Source: Methylobacterium sp. C25 (GTDB taxonomy: Bacteria; Pseudomonadota; Alphaproteobacteria; Rhizobiales; Beijerinckiaceae). From it: DNA of 64,000 bases. This document shows positions 1-9,623 of this stretch, piece by piece (within the stretch, counting starts at the first letter, position 1; each line of letters starts with the position of its first letter). Position numbers and translations under genes: made by a program. Where the stretch lies: contig NZ_JAAUVI010000006.1 in assembly GCF_021352225.1 (NCBI RefSeq), positions 124,001 to 188,000 on the forward strand, read 5' to 3'. The notes below the pieces were generated by a model. The model did no database searches. It worked only from the letters and a program-made list of their open reading frames with translations, and was not told where the DNA came from.

Positions 1-108
1 GAGACCGAGGATGCGCTGCGCGCGGCGAGCGCCGCCTCGGCGAGCCGGACGCAGGCGCTCGCCGAAGCGGTCGCGGCCACACTGGCGGCGCTCGACGCGA
101 CCGCCTGA
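1..108 (+). CDS. 3' end of an unidentified CDS (partial)
   Basis: The first frame is open from the window edge to a TGA at 106-108 and encodes 35 C-terminal residues. They are rich in Ala with scattered Glu, Arg, Thr and Ser, consistent with an amphipathic or coiled-coil helix at a protein C-terminus. GC at third codon positions is very high, as in the real genes nearby. The start and most of the gene lie outside the window, so no function can be given. Confidence 0.5.
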   Translation, partial: ETEDALRAASAASASRTQALAEAVAATLAALDATA

Positions 109-270
109 GGCGCCGCGGGGCGTCATGCGCGTCCGCCATGCGACGTAGGCGCACGAAGTCTGCCCAAACCCTGCTCCCATGCTTGCATTCCAGTGCGTGC
201 CCCTCCAACAAGCGGGCCGAAGGCCATGGACACGCGCCTGAGGCGCAACGGCACGACGGCGGAGCAAGGC

Positions 271-591
271 ATGCCCAAGATCACCTACGTCGATCACGCA
301 GGCACGGCCCGCACGATTGACGGGCAGGTCGGGTCGACCGTGATGGAGGCGGCGATCCGCAACAACGTGCCCGGCATCGACGCCGAATGCGGCGGCGCCT
401 GCGCCTGCGCCACCTGTCACGTCTATGTCGACGACGACTGGATGGAGGCGGTCGGCCCCTCGGAGCCGATGGAGCAGGACATGCTCGACTTCGCCTCCGA
501 TGTTCGCGCGAGCTCGCGCCTGTCCTGCCAGATCCGGATCACGCCCGAGCTCGACGGCCTCAAGGTAACGACGCCGGCCCGCCAGGGCTGA
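271..591 (+). CDS. [2Fe-2S] ferredoxin, adrenodoxin/putidaredoxin type
   Basis: A 106-residue electron carrier of the bacterial adrenodoxin-like ferredoxin family. Cluster ligands are visible as Cys40, Cys46, Cys49 (C-X5-C-X2-C) and Cys86; Cys44 between them is not a usual ligand. Length matches the family (about 105-110). The ATG at 271 is preceded by GGAG at 261-264, which favours it over the longer frame opening at 193. Such ferredoxins donate electrons to cytochromes P450, Rieske oxygenases or Fe-S assembly; no partner oxygenase or ferredoxin reductase lies nearby, so the partner is unknown. The acidic stretch after Cys49 (around residues 54-73) is where the family docks its partners. The next gene, a membrane protein, starts 119 bp downstream and is probably separate. 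Confidence 0.92.
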   Translation: MPKITYVDHAGTARTIDGQVGSTVMEAAIRNNVPGIDAECGGACACATCHVYVDDDWMEAVGPSEPMEQDMLDFASDVRASSRLSCQIRITPELDGLKVTTPARQG

Positions 592-595
592 GGGC

Positions 596-619
596 GCGAT
601 CCGCCGCGTATCGGATCGC
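596..619 (+). terminator. Hairpin after the ferredoxin gene, possible terminator
   Basis: Perfect 8-bp arms GCGATCCG and CGGATCGC with an 8-nt loop start 4 bp after the ferredoxin stop. There is no T-tract, so a transcript-stabilising or weak terminator role is only a guess from position. Confidence 0.35.
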
Positions 620-710
620 ACAGCGACCGGTATGACGGCACGATAGCGTCGACGACCAGGGCCTCGGGCCTCCGGTGGGCCGGAGATCGATTGTCCTGGG
701 ACGACGCACG

Positions 711-1769
711 ATGGTTCCGGCACATTCCTTCGACTCCGCCGTCGCGGCAGGCATCGTCACGGCCGACCAGGCCTCGCGACTGGCGGCGTTCTACGGGGAG
801 CCGCCCCTCGTCAGGCCGGGCAAGCTCGCGGCGAACTTCGATCTCGCCCACGTGCTCTGGTATGCCGGCGCCCTCATCGTGATCGGCGCGATGGGCCTCT
901 TCTCGACTGTGGCCTTCTCGCAGATGGGGGCCGGCGCGCTCGTTGGGACGGCCGTCGTCTATGCCGGCCTGTTCACGGCGGCCGGGCACTATCTCTGGCA
1001 CGCGAAGGGCCTGCCCATTCCCGGCGGTCTTCTGGTGACGGTCGCCGTCGCCATGACGCCGCTCGCCGTCTTCGGCGTCCAGGAGGGATTGGGCTGGTGG
1101 GGCCGTTTCGGCGACCCGGGCCAGTACAAGGACTTCTACGTCTGGATCAAAGGCAGCTGGCTGGCGATGGAGATCGCCACGCTCGTCGCTGCGCTGATCG
1201 CCGTGCGCTTCTACCCGTTCGGGTTCATCGCCATGGTTGCGGCGGTCGCGCTCTGGTTCCTCTCGATGGACCTCGCCCCTTGGATCGGCGGCTCGCAGGA
1301 TTTCGACTGGGCGCTGCGTCGCACGGTCTCGATGTGGTTCGGCCTCGCGCTGATCCTCGTGTCCTGGGCGGTCGATCTCCGCCAGAGCCGCGCGGATTAC
1401 GCGTTCTGGCTTCATCTCGCAGCGATCGCCGCCTTCTGGGGCGGCCTGACGCTCCAGGATTCCGACAGCGAGCTCGGGAAGTTCGCCTATTGCCTGATCA
1501 ATGTCGGGCTGATCGGGCTCGCCATCTTTCTGACGCGCAAGGTCTACGCGGTGTTCGGGGCGATGGGCATCGCCTTCTATCTCGGCCACCTCGCCGACAA
1601 GGTCTTCAAGGACTCGCTGCTGTTTCCCTTCGCGCTGTCGCTGATCGGCGTCGGAGTCGTGGCAGCGGGCCTTCTCTACCGGCGCCACCGCCCCGCCATC
1701 CTCGCCGCCTTCGAGCGCGCGCTGCCGGCGTCCCTGCGGGCTCTGCGGCCGGCCCAGGCCTCGGGCTGA
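711..1769 (+). CDS. Multi-pass membrane protein, unknown function
   Basis: A 352-residue integral membrane protein with roughly nine hydrophobic segments beginning near residue 45, and a short soluble N-terminus (residues 1-40, starting MVPAHSFDSA). The layout, a short helical N-terminus followed by many short membrane helices, resembles DUF2157-like predicted membrane proteins, but I cannot assign it firmly. The ATG at 711 is preferred because the 12 extra residues available from 675 are not protein-like. No transport or catalytic motif is visible. It converges on the VWA gene at 1879. Confidence 0.75.
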   Translation: MVPAHSFDSAVAAGIVTADQASRLAAFYGEPPLVRPGKLAANFDLAHVLWYAGALIVIGAMGLFSTVAFSQMGAGALVGTAVVYAGLFTAAGHYLWHAKGLPIPGGLLVTVAVAMTPLAVFGVQEGLGWWGRFGDPGQYKDFYVWIKGSWLAMEIATLVAALIAVRFYPFGFIAMVAAVALWFLSMDLAPWIGGSQDFDWALRRTVSMWFGLALILVSWAVDLRQSRADYAFWLHLAAIAAFWGGLTLQDSDSELGKFAYCLINVGLIGLAIFLTRKVYAVFGAMGIAFYLGHLADKVFKDSLLFPFALSLIGVGVVAAGLLYRRHRPAILAAFERALPASLRALRPAQASG

Positions 1770-1878
1770 CGAAGGCGGCGCGTCGGAACTGAAGGGTCCG
1801 CGCCACGAGGGGCCCGGCCCAGGCCAGGTGCCGCGCCAACGCAAGGCGTCCCGGCAAGAGGCGAGGGGATCGAAAGGG

Positions 1879-3054
1879 CTATTTCAGCAGGGAGCGCGTC
1901 GCGCCGTCGATCCCGTCGAGCGTCAGCGGGAACATGCGCCCGGAAAAGATCTGGCGGACCATGGCGATGGACTGCGTATAGGACCAATGCGCCTCGGGCA
2001 CCGGGTTGAGCCAGGCCGCCTTCGGGAAATGCTCGAGCACGCGGGTGAGCCAGACCTGGCCCGGCTCCTCGTTCCAATGCTCCACCGAACCGCCGGCCAT
2101 GGCGATCTCGTAGGGGCTCATCGAGGCATCGCCCACGAACACCACGCGATAATCCGAGCCGTAGGTGCGGATCACGTCGGTGAGCGAGGTTCGCTCGTCA
2201 TGCCGCCGGCTGTTTTCGGTCCAGACGGATTCGTAGGGGCAGTTGTGGAAGTAGAAGTGGGCGAAGTGCTTGAACTCGGCGCGCGCTGCCGAAAACAATT
2301 CCTCGGCCAGCCCGACATGCCAATCCATCGAGCCGCCGACGTCGAGGAAGAGCAGGACCTTCACGGCATTGCGCCGCTCGGGACGCAGCCGCACGTCGAT
2401 ATAGCCCTGGCGGGCGCTCTCGCGGATCGTGGTGTCGAGATCCAGCTCCTCCGCCGCACCCGTGCGGGCGAAGCGGCGCAGGCGCCGTAGCGCGATGCGC
2501 ATGGTGCGGGTGCCGAGTTCGACCCCGTCGTCGAGATCCTTGAACTCGCGCTTGTCCCAGACCTTCACCGCGCGGAAGTTGCGGTTTCCCTCCTGCCCGA
2601 TGCGGATGCCTTCCGGATTGTAGCCGTAGGCCCCGAACGGGGAGGTGCCACCTGTGCCGATCCACTTGGAGCCGCCCTGGTGGCGCCCCTTCTGCTCGGC
2701 GAGCCGCTGTTTCAACGTCTCGAACAACTTGTCCCAGCCGAGCGACTTCAACTCGGCCTTTTCTTCGTCGGTGAGATATTTCTCGGCGAGCTTGCGGAGC
2801 CATTCCTCGGGGATCGCGGCGGGCTCGACGGCCTCCCCGATCGTCTCCAAGCCTTTGAAAACCTGACCGAAAACCCGGTCGAATCGGTCGAGGTTGCGCT
2901 CATCCTTCACCAGGGCGGTGCGGGCAAGGACGTAGAAGTCTTCGACCCGCTTTTCAGCAATATCTCGCCCGAGAGCGTCGACCAGGGTGAGGTGCTCGCG
3001 CAGCGAGACCGGAACCTTGGCTTCTCGTAACGCGGTGAAGAGGTTGAGCAACAT
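1879..3054 (-). CDS. VWA domain protein, CoxE-like
   Basis: A 391-residue protein with a helical N-terminal half and a C-terminal von Willebrand factor A domain of the CoxE type. The metal-ion-dependent adhesion site reads DVGGS at residues 238-242, a variant of DxSxS common in CoxE-like proteins. An Arg/Gly-rich linker with GGTSPFG (residues 134-141) precedes it. CoxE-like VWA proteins work with MoxR-type AAA+ ATPases as metal-centre or complex-maturation chaperones; in the Cox system they act on CO dehydrogenase. A MoxR ATPase lies at 8016-8867 on the other strand, separated by four genes. No CO dehydrogenase or methanol dehydrogenase genes are in the window, so the client is unknown. Confidence 0.88.
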   Translation of the reverse strand: MLLNLFTALREAKVPVSLREHLTLVDALGRDIAEKRVEDFYVLARTALVKDERNLDRFDRVFGQVFKGLETIGEAVEPAAIPEEWLRKLAEKYLTDEEKAELKSLGWDKLFETLKQRLAEQKGRHQGGSKWIGTGGTSPFGAYGYNPEGIRIGQEGNRNFRAVKVWDKREFKDLDDGVELGTRTMRIALRRLRRFARTGAAEELDLDTTIRESARQGYIDVRLRPERRNAVKVLLFLDVGGSMDWHVGLAEELFSAARAEFKHFAHFYFHNCPYESVWTENSRRHDERTSLTDVIRTYGSDYRVVFVGDASMSPYEIAMAGGSVEHWNEEPGQVWLTRVLEHFPKAAWLNPVPEAHWSYTQSIAMVRQIFSGRMFPLTLDGIDGATRSLLK

Positions 3055-3317
3055 TGCGGGGCACGTCGCCCGAGCCGGGGGCGGCGGTCAAGGGCACCGC
3101 TGAATGGTCACGCTTGCGTGAGTGAACCCCCAGCGATTGTCGTGACTTGGCTAACGATTCTGTAAGGCTTTGGGCCAGAGTCGTCATTGGGCTGTGGAAA
3201 GAATCGGAATCCGGTGGATATGTCCAGGGCACCGCTTTGGAGAGTCATCGACTCCGTCACGAAGCTGACAATCAAGTCATCGAACAAGAGTCCAGCGTAT
3301 CCGGACTTGCCCACTGG

Positions 3318-3737
3318 ATGGTGGTGATGGCCGTCGTCTTGCGTTCCTTGAGCGACTTCAAACGGTTTCTACGGAAGCCGGGCGCTACGATTCAAATCGT
3401 TCACAACACGTTGATCGAGCGTCAGCCGCACCAATTCCGTGAAGCCTATCGGCGCAAGGGGCTCTACGAGCCGCGCACCGTGCGGGCCATGTCGAAAAAG
3501 GCCGCCGTGTTCGACGTGAAGGGCCATGACGAGACCGTCTGGCTCTACTGGGACAAGGGCACGCGCAAGTGGCGCTTCCATGGGGACACCGTCGCCGTGC
3601 CCCTCAATGCCGCCATGGGCGCCCCGGACGAGGTCGTCTATCGCTGCAGCCTGCCGGACGAGGCACCCCAGCCGGTGCCGCCCGCGCCGCGCGAGTCGCT
3701 CTTCGACGACGAGCGCGAAGACGACCGGGACGACTGA
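3318..3737 (+). CDS. Hypothetical protein with acidic tail
   Basis: A protein of about 139 residues that I do not recognise. A basic, helical first half (RxFLRKPG and EAYRRKGLYEPR around residues 10-55) leads into a beta-rich region with Trp residues (VWLYWDKG, KWRFHG), and the last ten residues are almost all Asp, Glu and Arg. The frame is open from 3147, but the upstream part has lower GC and looks like intergenic DNA, so the start is at 3318 or the in-frame ATG at 3327; neither has a clear ribosome-binding site. It is divergent from the VWA gene and convergent with the antiporter gene. No signal peptide or membrane segment is seen. Confidence 0.6.
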   Translation: MVVMAVVLRSLSDFKRFLRKPGATIQIVHNTLIERQPHQFREAYRRKGLYEPRTVRAMSKKAAVFDVKGHDETVWLYWDKGTRKWRFHGDTVAVPLNAAMGAPDEVVYRCSLPDEAPQPVPPAPRESLFDDEREDDRDD

Positions 3738-3830
3738 CGCGGCCCGCACGAATCCGACACCGTCGCCCCCCTCATCCCCGATGATGGCGCATGTTGCCAA
3801 TCGCCCCTAGGCGAGGCGGCAGCACCCCGT

Positions 3831-5732
3831 TCAGGCTGATTGCCCCATGGCAGTGTGGGCCTTCTCGTCCTTCGAGGCGTCACCGCCTTTGCCGTCGGTC
3901 GCCTTCGCATCCACCGTCTTGCCGATGGTACGGCGTGCCCGGAATGCCGGCCTCGTCTCGGCCTCCTTGCGCTTCAGCATGATCCGGAACTCGTCGCGGC
4001 GCTCGTGGATCGAGGCGATGACGAGGCCCATCGGCACGCCGACATCGACCAGCACGGCCTCCGAGAGCTGCAGCGAGGCCTCGATGGTCTCGGGCACCGC
4101 GTCGTCGACGCCCATCTCGTAGAGCTCGGTGGCGTGGCGGGCGTCGCGGGCGCGGGCGACGATCGTCAGGTCGGGCCGTTCGGCGCGCGCCGCCTGAACG
4201 ACGGCCTCGACCCGGTTCGGCGTGTCGAGGGTGACGACGAGGGCACGTGCGGTGGCGATGTCGCAACGGCGCAGCAGCTCGGTGCTGGAGGAATCCCCGA
4301 AATAGACCGGGTTGCCGAGGCGGCGCTGCTCGCCGACCCGGATCGGGTCGGAATCGAGGGCGATGTAGGGGATGTTGTGCCGCTTCAGCATCTCGCCGAC
4401 GAGACGTCCGACGCGGCCGTAGCCGGCGACGATGACGCGGTCCTGCTGCGCGTCCGGCGGCGGCTCGGCCCGCGCCCGGCCGAGGCCGGCCTTGTTGGCG
4501 CGGCTGCCGAGCCGGCGGGCGAGCAGGGAGAGCGGCGGGATCGCGATCATGGTCACGGTGGTGACGATGAGTGCGGTCTGGCCGAGCGCCTCCGGGACCA
4601 GCCCGCTGACGATGGCGCCGCCGAGCAGGACGAAGGCGAATTCGCCGCCCGGGCCGAGCAACAGGGCCGTCTCCAGCGCCACCGACCGCGGCAGCCGCAT
4701 CATGCGCGCACCGACGAGGATGACGAAGCCCTTCACCAGGAGCAGCGCCAGGGCGAGGCCGAGGATCAACGCGGGTGCCGCGACGAGCTGGGCCGGATCG
4801 AGGCTCATCCCGACCGAGACGAAGAACACGCCGAGCAGCAGGCCCTTGAACGGGTCGATCGTTGCCTCGATGGCTCGGCGGTATTCGGTCTCGGCGAGCA
4901 GCAGACCGGCCACGAAAGCACCGAGCGTCATCGACAGACCGCTGGCAGCCGCCGTCAGCGCGGTGGCGGCGATCACCAGCAGGCAGGCCGCCATGAACAA
5001 TTCAGGGCTCTTGGTGCGGGCGACGAGCTGGAACAGCGGGCGCAGCGCCAGCCGGCCGGCGACAACGATGACCACGAGGGCCACCGCCGCCTGCCCGAGC
5101 GCCAATGCCAGGCCGACGCCGACATTGCCGCCATCGTTGCGCCCGAGCACCGCGATGGCGAAGAGCACCGGGGCGACAGCGAGATCCTGGAACAGCAGCA
5201 CCGCGAAGCTGGTACGGCCGGAGGGCGTGTTCAGCCGCTTCTGCTCGGCGAGCACCGGGAGCACCACGGCGGTCGAGGACAGGGCGAGGCCGATGCCGAC
5301 GATGAGCGAGGCCGCCACGGGCTGGCCGGCCGCCAGGAAACTCGCTCCGATCAGGCCCGCGGAGGCGATCACCTGGATCGAGCCGAGGCCGAAGACCAGG
5401 CGGCGCAAGGTCCGCAGGCGCTCCCAGGACAGCTCGATGCCGATCATGAACATCAGGAAGATCACGCCGAATTCGGCGAGATGCGAGATCTCCGCGCGGT
5501 TGCCGATGGTGACCGGCCCGAGCCAGGAATGGGCCTCCGCGAGCCGCCCGAGCCCGTAGGGTCCGAGCAGGGCGCCGGCGCCGATGAAGCCGAGCACCGG
5601 GCTGATCCGCAGGCGATGGAACAGCGGCACCACCACGCCGGCCGTCACCAGGAAGATGATCGCCTCCTTGTAGGCACCGAGATGCTCGACCGTTGCGGCG
5701 ACTTGAGCCCCGGCGGCGGTGGGATCGGTCAT
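3831..5732 (-). CDS. Monovalent cation:proton antiporter-2 (KefB/KefC type)
   Basis: A 633-residue CPA2-family antiporter. The N-terminal ~390 residues form the Na+/H+-exchanger-type membrane domain, with about 12 helices and the typical start hydrophobic helix followed by SPVLGFIGAGALLGP. After a polar linker a RCK/TrkA-N domain begins with the Rossmann motif VAGYGRVG and continues with the NAD-binding acidic residue in IALDSDP. A charged Lys/Glu tail follows. The family exports K+ (or Na+) in exchange for H+ and is gated by nucleotide or glutathione adducts through the RCK domain. No KefF/KefG ancillary subunit is adjacent. The ATG at 5732 is chosen over 5804 because the intervening 24 residues are not family-like. 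Confidence 0.92.
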   Translation of the reverse strand: MTDPTAAGAQVAATVEHLGAYKEAIIFLVTAGVVVPLFHRLRISPVLGFIGAGALLGPYGLGRLAEAHSWLGPVTIGNRAEISHLAEFGVIFLMFMIGIELSWERLRTLRRLVFGLGSIQVIASAGLIGASFLAAGQPVAASLIVGIGLALSSTAVVLPVLAEQKRLNTPSGRTSFAVLLFQDLAVAPVLFAIAVLGRNDGGNVGVGLALALGQAAVALVVIVVAGRLALRPLFQLVARTKSPELFMAACLLVIAATALTAAASGLSMTLGAFVAGLLLAETEYRRAIEATIDPFKGLLLGVFFVSVGMSLDPAQLVAAPALILGLALALLLVKGFVILVGARMMRLPRSVALETALLLGPGGEFAFVLLGGAIVSGLVPEALGQTALIVTTVTMIAIPPLSLLARRLGSRANKAGLGRARAEPPPDAQQDRVIVAGYGRVGRLVGEMLKRHNIPYIALDSDPIRVGEQRRLGNPVYFGDSSSTELLRRCDIATARALVVTLDTPNRVEAVVQAARAERPDLTIVARARDARHATELYEMGVDDAVPETIEASLQLSEAVLVDVGVPMGLVIASIHERRDEFRIMLKRKEAETRPAFRARRTIGKTVDAKATDGKGGDASKDEKAHTAMGQSA

Positions 5733-6083
5733 CGGGCGCTTGCTCGGCCTTCGCTGTGAGGATGGACCGTCCGCAAGCAGGACGGCTGCCGCCATCATGG
5801 CCACGCAGGCCTCGACGGAGCAACCGCAATTCGGCGGCAGGCGGGATTAAGCCACTGTATGGCCGAGCTTATCGGCTGCCGAGGTGCCGCAGCGCACATG
5901 GACGGCCCCGATCGAGGGCCATTTCGGCCCGCCGCCGCCGACGTGATGCAGGAAAGCCACCATCCACCGCCGCGTTCGATCCGGCGGGAGACGGCACAAC
6001 TTCGGCACAATAGCCGCATAACCAGCATGTTAACGAAGGCTTAAGGCCGCGCTTGCCGTGACCTTTCGGGACCGAGTGACCGT
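5733..6083. other. Divergent intergenic region, antiporter / membrane operon
   Basis: 351 bp with no convincing gene. It must hold promoters for the antiporter (leftward) and the 6084 operon (rightward). Its only clear motif is the CtrA-like site at 6030-6044, listed separately. Confidence 0.6.
6030..6044 (+). promoter_or_regulatory. CtrA-type binding site, TTAA-N7-TTAA
   Basis: The sequence TTAACGAAGGCTTAA matches exactly the alphaproteobacterial CtrA consensus TTAA-N7-TTAA. It ends 39 bp before the ATG at 6084, a position typical for a CtrA-controlled promoter. TTAA is rare in DNA this GC-rich, which raises the value of the match. Binding itself is inference. Confidence 0.5.
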
Positions 6084-7295
6084 ATGCTGACCCTGCGGAA
6101 AGAGCCGCCGAACCGCGACGTCGCGCGCGAGAATCGCGAATGGAAGCTCGACCGCCAGCGCTGGAAGCAGGCGCGCGACATCGAGCGCGGCTACCGCATC
6201 AAGTGGGGCTACGTCGCGATCGCCTATCTCGTCGAGTTCATGGTGATCGGCGCCTCGCTGATCGGCGCCTGGCTCTTCGCTGATTACTACAGCGACGGCG
6301 ACAACCGCGCCTTCTACTTCATGCTGCTCGCGCCGCTGGTCTACGCCGCGGTGGAGCTGTGCCGCGTGCCGCTCGGCATCCTGGCGCGCACCCAGCGCTC
6401 GTGGTTCGTGAAGTGCCTCGCCATCATCGGCATCATCTTCGCAGCCGGGGTCACCACCAAGTCGGTCTCGCAGCTCGGCGAGATGATGTTCCATCCGCGC
6501 CTGATGGATGCGGCCAAGGCCAAGACCGCCCTCAAGGACGCCCAGAACGACCGCGCCTCGATCGATACCCGCATCGCGGCAGCCGACGCCCGCGTGACGC
6601 AGTACACGAACGAGCTCGAGCAGATCGAGAAGCGCGCCGCCGAGAACTCCTCGCAGCTCGCCGGACTGCCGGCCCAGCGCTGCGAGCGCATCTCCGGCAC
6701 CAACAGCAAGGGCCGGGCCTATTCGAACCTGAAATGCGTGGCCGACCCGCGCGTCGCCACGCTGAACGCCGCCGTGACCAAGGCCGGCGCCGATCGCGGC
6801 GCGGTCACCAAGGATCTCGAAGCCGCCCGCCAGGCCCGTGCGCAGCTCGACCGCGGCGCCGCAGACCGCAAGGTCGCCGATACCGAGCAGGCCTTCCGCA
6901 ATGCCGTGAACCGCTCGCAGCTGCATTCCTTCACGGCGATGGTCTACGGCGTCGACCCGATCGAGGTGACGGACGCGCAGGTGCACGCCTTCCTGCGCAT
7001 CTTCGTGTTCGTGCCCGCGCTCTGCGCGGCCTTCGCCTCGACGATCCTGGCGCTCTCCGCGGTCTCCGTGCGCCGGACCTTCATGGACGAGGACGATCTC
7101 GGTGCCGACGTGAACACCGAGGCGACTCCCTACCTGATCGACCACCTCACCGGCGCGCTGAAGGAGCATCCTGAACTGCTGCAGCCGAGACAGCCCGTGC
7201 CGCAGCCGGCCGCCGCCGTGATCCCGATCGACCGGCGCCAGCCGCCGGTCACGCAGTCCAATAACCCGGCCTCTGGCGTCGGAGCCACGGCATGA
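6084..7295 (+). CDS. Membrane protein with periplasmic or cytoplasmic coiled coil, unknown function
   Basis: A 403-residue protein with a basic, charged N-terminus (residues 1-45), three hydrophobic segments around residues 48-130, a long Ala/Lys/Asp/Glu-rich coiled coil (about 145-270, with a CERISG...LKC pair that could form a disulfide), a fourth membrane segment around 310-335 and a Pro/Gln-rich tail. I recognise no family. It overlaps the next gene by ATGA (7292-7295), so the two are translationally coupled. A CtrA-type site lies just upstream, which suggests cell-cycle-linked expression. The layout suggests a structural or scaffold role at the membrane; no enzyme motif is seen. Confidence 0.8.
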   Translation: MLTLRKEPPNRDVARENREWKLDRQRWKQARDIERGYRIKWGYVAIAYLVEFMVIGASLIGAWLFADYYSDGDNRAFYFMLLAPLVYAAVELCRVPLGILARTQRSWFVKCLAIIGIIFAAGVTTKSVSQLGEMMFHPRLMDAAKAKTALKDAQNDRASIDTRIAAADARVTQYTNELEQIEKRAAENSSQLAGLPAQRCERISGTNSKGRAYSNLKCVADPRVATLNAAVTKAGADRGAVTKDLEAARQARAQLDRGAADRKVADTEQAFRNAVNRSQLHSFTAMVYGVDPIEVTDAQVHAFLRIFVFVPALCAAFASTILALSAVSVRRTFMDEDDLGADVNTEATPYLIDHLTGALKEHPELLQPRQPVPQPAAAVIPIDRRQPPVTQSNNPASGVGATA

Positions 7296-7933
7296 GCATC
7301 CACACCCCTGGCACGCACGAGAACATCGTCCTCGCTCAGAACGTGAACGGCCGCCTCAGGGCGGAATCGCGGATCATCTTCGCGAAGGCGTTCCTCTACC
7401 GCGCGCTCGGGGCAGGGGCCTTCATCCTGCTCGCCGGAGCGGGCATCGGCGCCGCCTCCTACGGCTATGCCTACATGAACCAGTTCGACTCGGCGGCCGA
7501 GAAGATCGCCTCAGCGATGCAGACGGCGCTCTCCGACGTCACGCTCAAGACCAAGGGCGAGGTGACGCTTACCGACAACGTGCTGAAGCTCGAGCAGCCC
7601 CCGGCTGCCGCAGCCAGGCCCGATATCGCCTCAGTCGTTGCCAAGCAGGGCAAGGGCGAGGATGGCAACGCCGCCGTGCGCACCACCTTCACCGTGTTCA
7701 AGACGGTGCCGTATCTCGACGGCAACATCGTCACCGGATGGACCTTCAAGGGCGAAGAGAAGACCCCGGAGGGCCAGTACTGCTATTTCACGCACCCGCA
7801 GAAGTTCGGCAGCGACGTGATGGTGCAGGTCAACATCGCCGTGAACAAGCAGATCGCGCCGCAGACCAACTCCGAGATGAACCTACAGCAGCTCGCCAAG
7901 AGCTGCATCTGGTTCGATCCGAGCAAGGTCTGA
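7292..7933 (+). CDS. Single-pass membrane protein, partner of the preceding gene
   Basis: A 213-residue protein starting inside the stop of the 6084 gene (ATGA overlap). One transmembrane helix lies around residues 33-58, after a short polar N-terminus. The rest (about 150 residues) has the mixed composition of an extracytoplasmic domain and contains two Cys residues, one in GQYCYFTHP and one near the C-terminus in KSCIWFDP. No known family recognised. Coupling to the coiled-coil membrane protein upstream argues for a complex. The MoxR-type ATPase starts 82 bp downstream and might be cotranscribed. Confidence 0.78.
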   Translation: MSIHTPGTHENIVLAQNVNGRLRAESRIIFAKAFLYRALGAGAFILLAGAGIGAASYGYAYMNQFDSAAEKIASAMQTALSDVTLKTKGEVTLTDNVLKLEQPPAAAARPDIASVVAKQGKGEDGNAAVRTTFTVFKTVPYLDGNIVTGWTFKGEEKTPEGQYCYFTHPQKFGSDVMVQVNIAVNKQIAPQTNSEMNLQQLAKSCIWFDPSKV

Positions 7934-8015
7934 GCTTTCGCGAGCTGCTCCTGAGGCTTGCAGGTCGCCGGCTCGGCACGTAGTCCGGGCCGACCGTCCA
8001 CGACAGCGAGCCTCC

Positions 8016-8867
<852 letters not shown>

Positions 8868-8894
8868 CGCGACCGCGATAGGCGCGGGCCGACG

Positions 8895-9458
8895 TCAGCC
8901 GGCTGGCTGAGCGGAGTGCCTGCGCATCCCGGCCACCGTCAGCCAGACGGCCGAGACGAGGAAGTAGAAGGCGCCGAAGGCCGCGTAGGGCGCGACGTCG
9001 GTGATGCCGGGCATGTCCGGTCCGGCAGCCTGCTTGATGAAGAACGCGCCTGCGAGCGCCGACTGTGCCCCGCTGAGAATCATCGCCCATTGGGCTCCCG
9101 CTCTCCAGCGCCGGATACCGGTCGCGAGTTGCGACAGACCGGACAGAGCCGCCCAGGCGCCGAACACCGCGAGCACGGCGTAGGGGCTCCGGCCGAGCGC
9201 GACGGCGACCGCGATCGCCGTGATCACGCTGACCACCGCATTCGCCGTCTGGCTGGGATTGGCGCTCAGGCCGCCGCTGCGTCGCGCGTCGACGAGATTG
9301 GCGAGCGCGTCCCAAGCGGGATAGGCGATCAGCAGGGCGGCCGCGATCGCGGGATTGCCCTTGCCCAGGCTGAAGGCGGCGAGAACCCAGGCAACGGCGA
9401 CGCTGGCACGGGTGAAGTAGTAGGAGCGAAGCCAGTTCGGCGAGGGGGCCGTATTCAT
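8895..9458 (-). CDS. Small multi-pass membrane protein (DUF308-like)
   Basis: A 187-residue, almost entirely hydrophobic protein with about six membrane segments, arranged as in HdeD/DUF308-type proteins; the family call is tentative. The start at 9458 is supported by GGAGG eight bases upstream on the minus strand. It is divergent from an AraC-type regulator, with a 17-bp inverted repeat between them, so regulation by that protein is likely. Function unknown. Confidence 0.75.
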   Translation of the reverse strand: MNTAPSPNWLRSYYFTRASVAVAWVLAAFSLGKGNPAIAAALLIAYPAWDALANLVDARRSGGLSANPSQTANAVVSVITAIAVAVALGRSPYAVLAVFGAWAALSGLSQLATGIRRWRAGAQWAMILSGAQSALAGAFFIKQAAGPDMPGITDVAPYAAFGAFYFLVSAVWLTVAGMRRHSAQPAG

Positions 9459-9527
9459 CGAAGTGTCCTCCGGGCGCACGAGCGCCGGGACCGAAGATCG
9501 ATCCGGACGCCGCGCTGGTGAGTGGTC

Positions 9528-9544
9528 GAGCGACCTGGTCGCTC
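9528..9544. promoter_or_regulatory. Inverted repeat in divergent promoter, possible operator
   Basis: GAGCGACC-T-GGTCGCTC is a perfect 8-bp inverted repeat. It lies between the divergent DUF308-like and AraC-type genes. AraC proteins usually bind direct repeats, so another regulator, or a role as an RNA hairpin, is possible. Confidence 0.35.
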
Positions 9545-9623
9545 ACGAGGAAAGACACCTGTTTTCAAGCGACTGGGCGTCTTCACGGATCGCGAAACTA
9601 CTTGCGGGAGGCCCGGATCAGCC

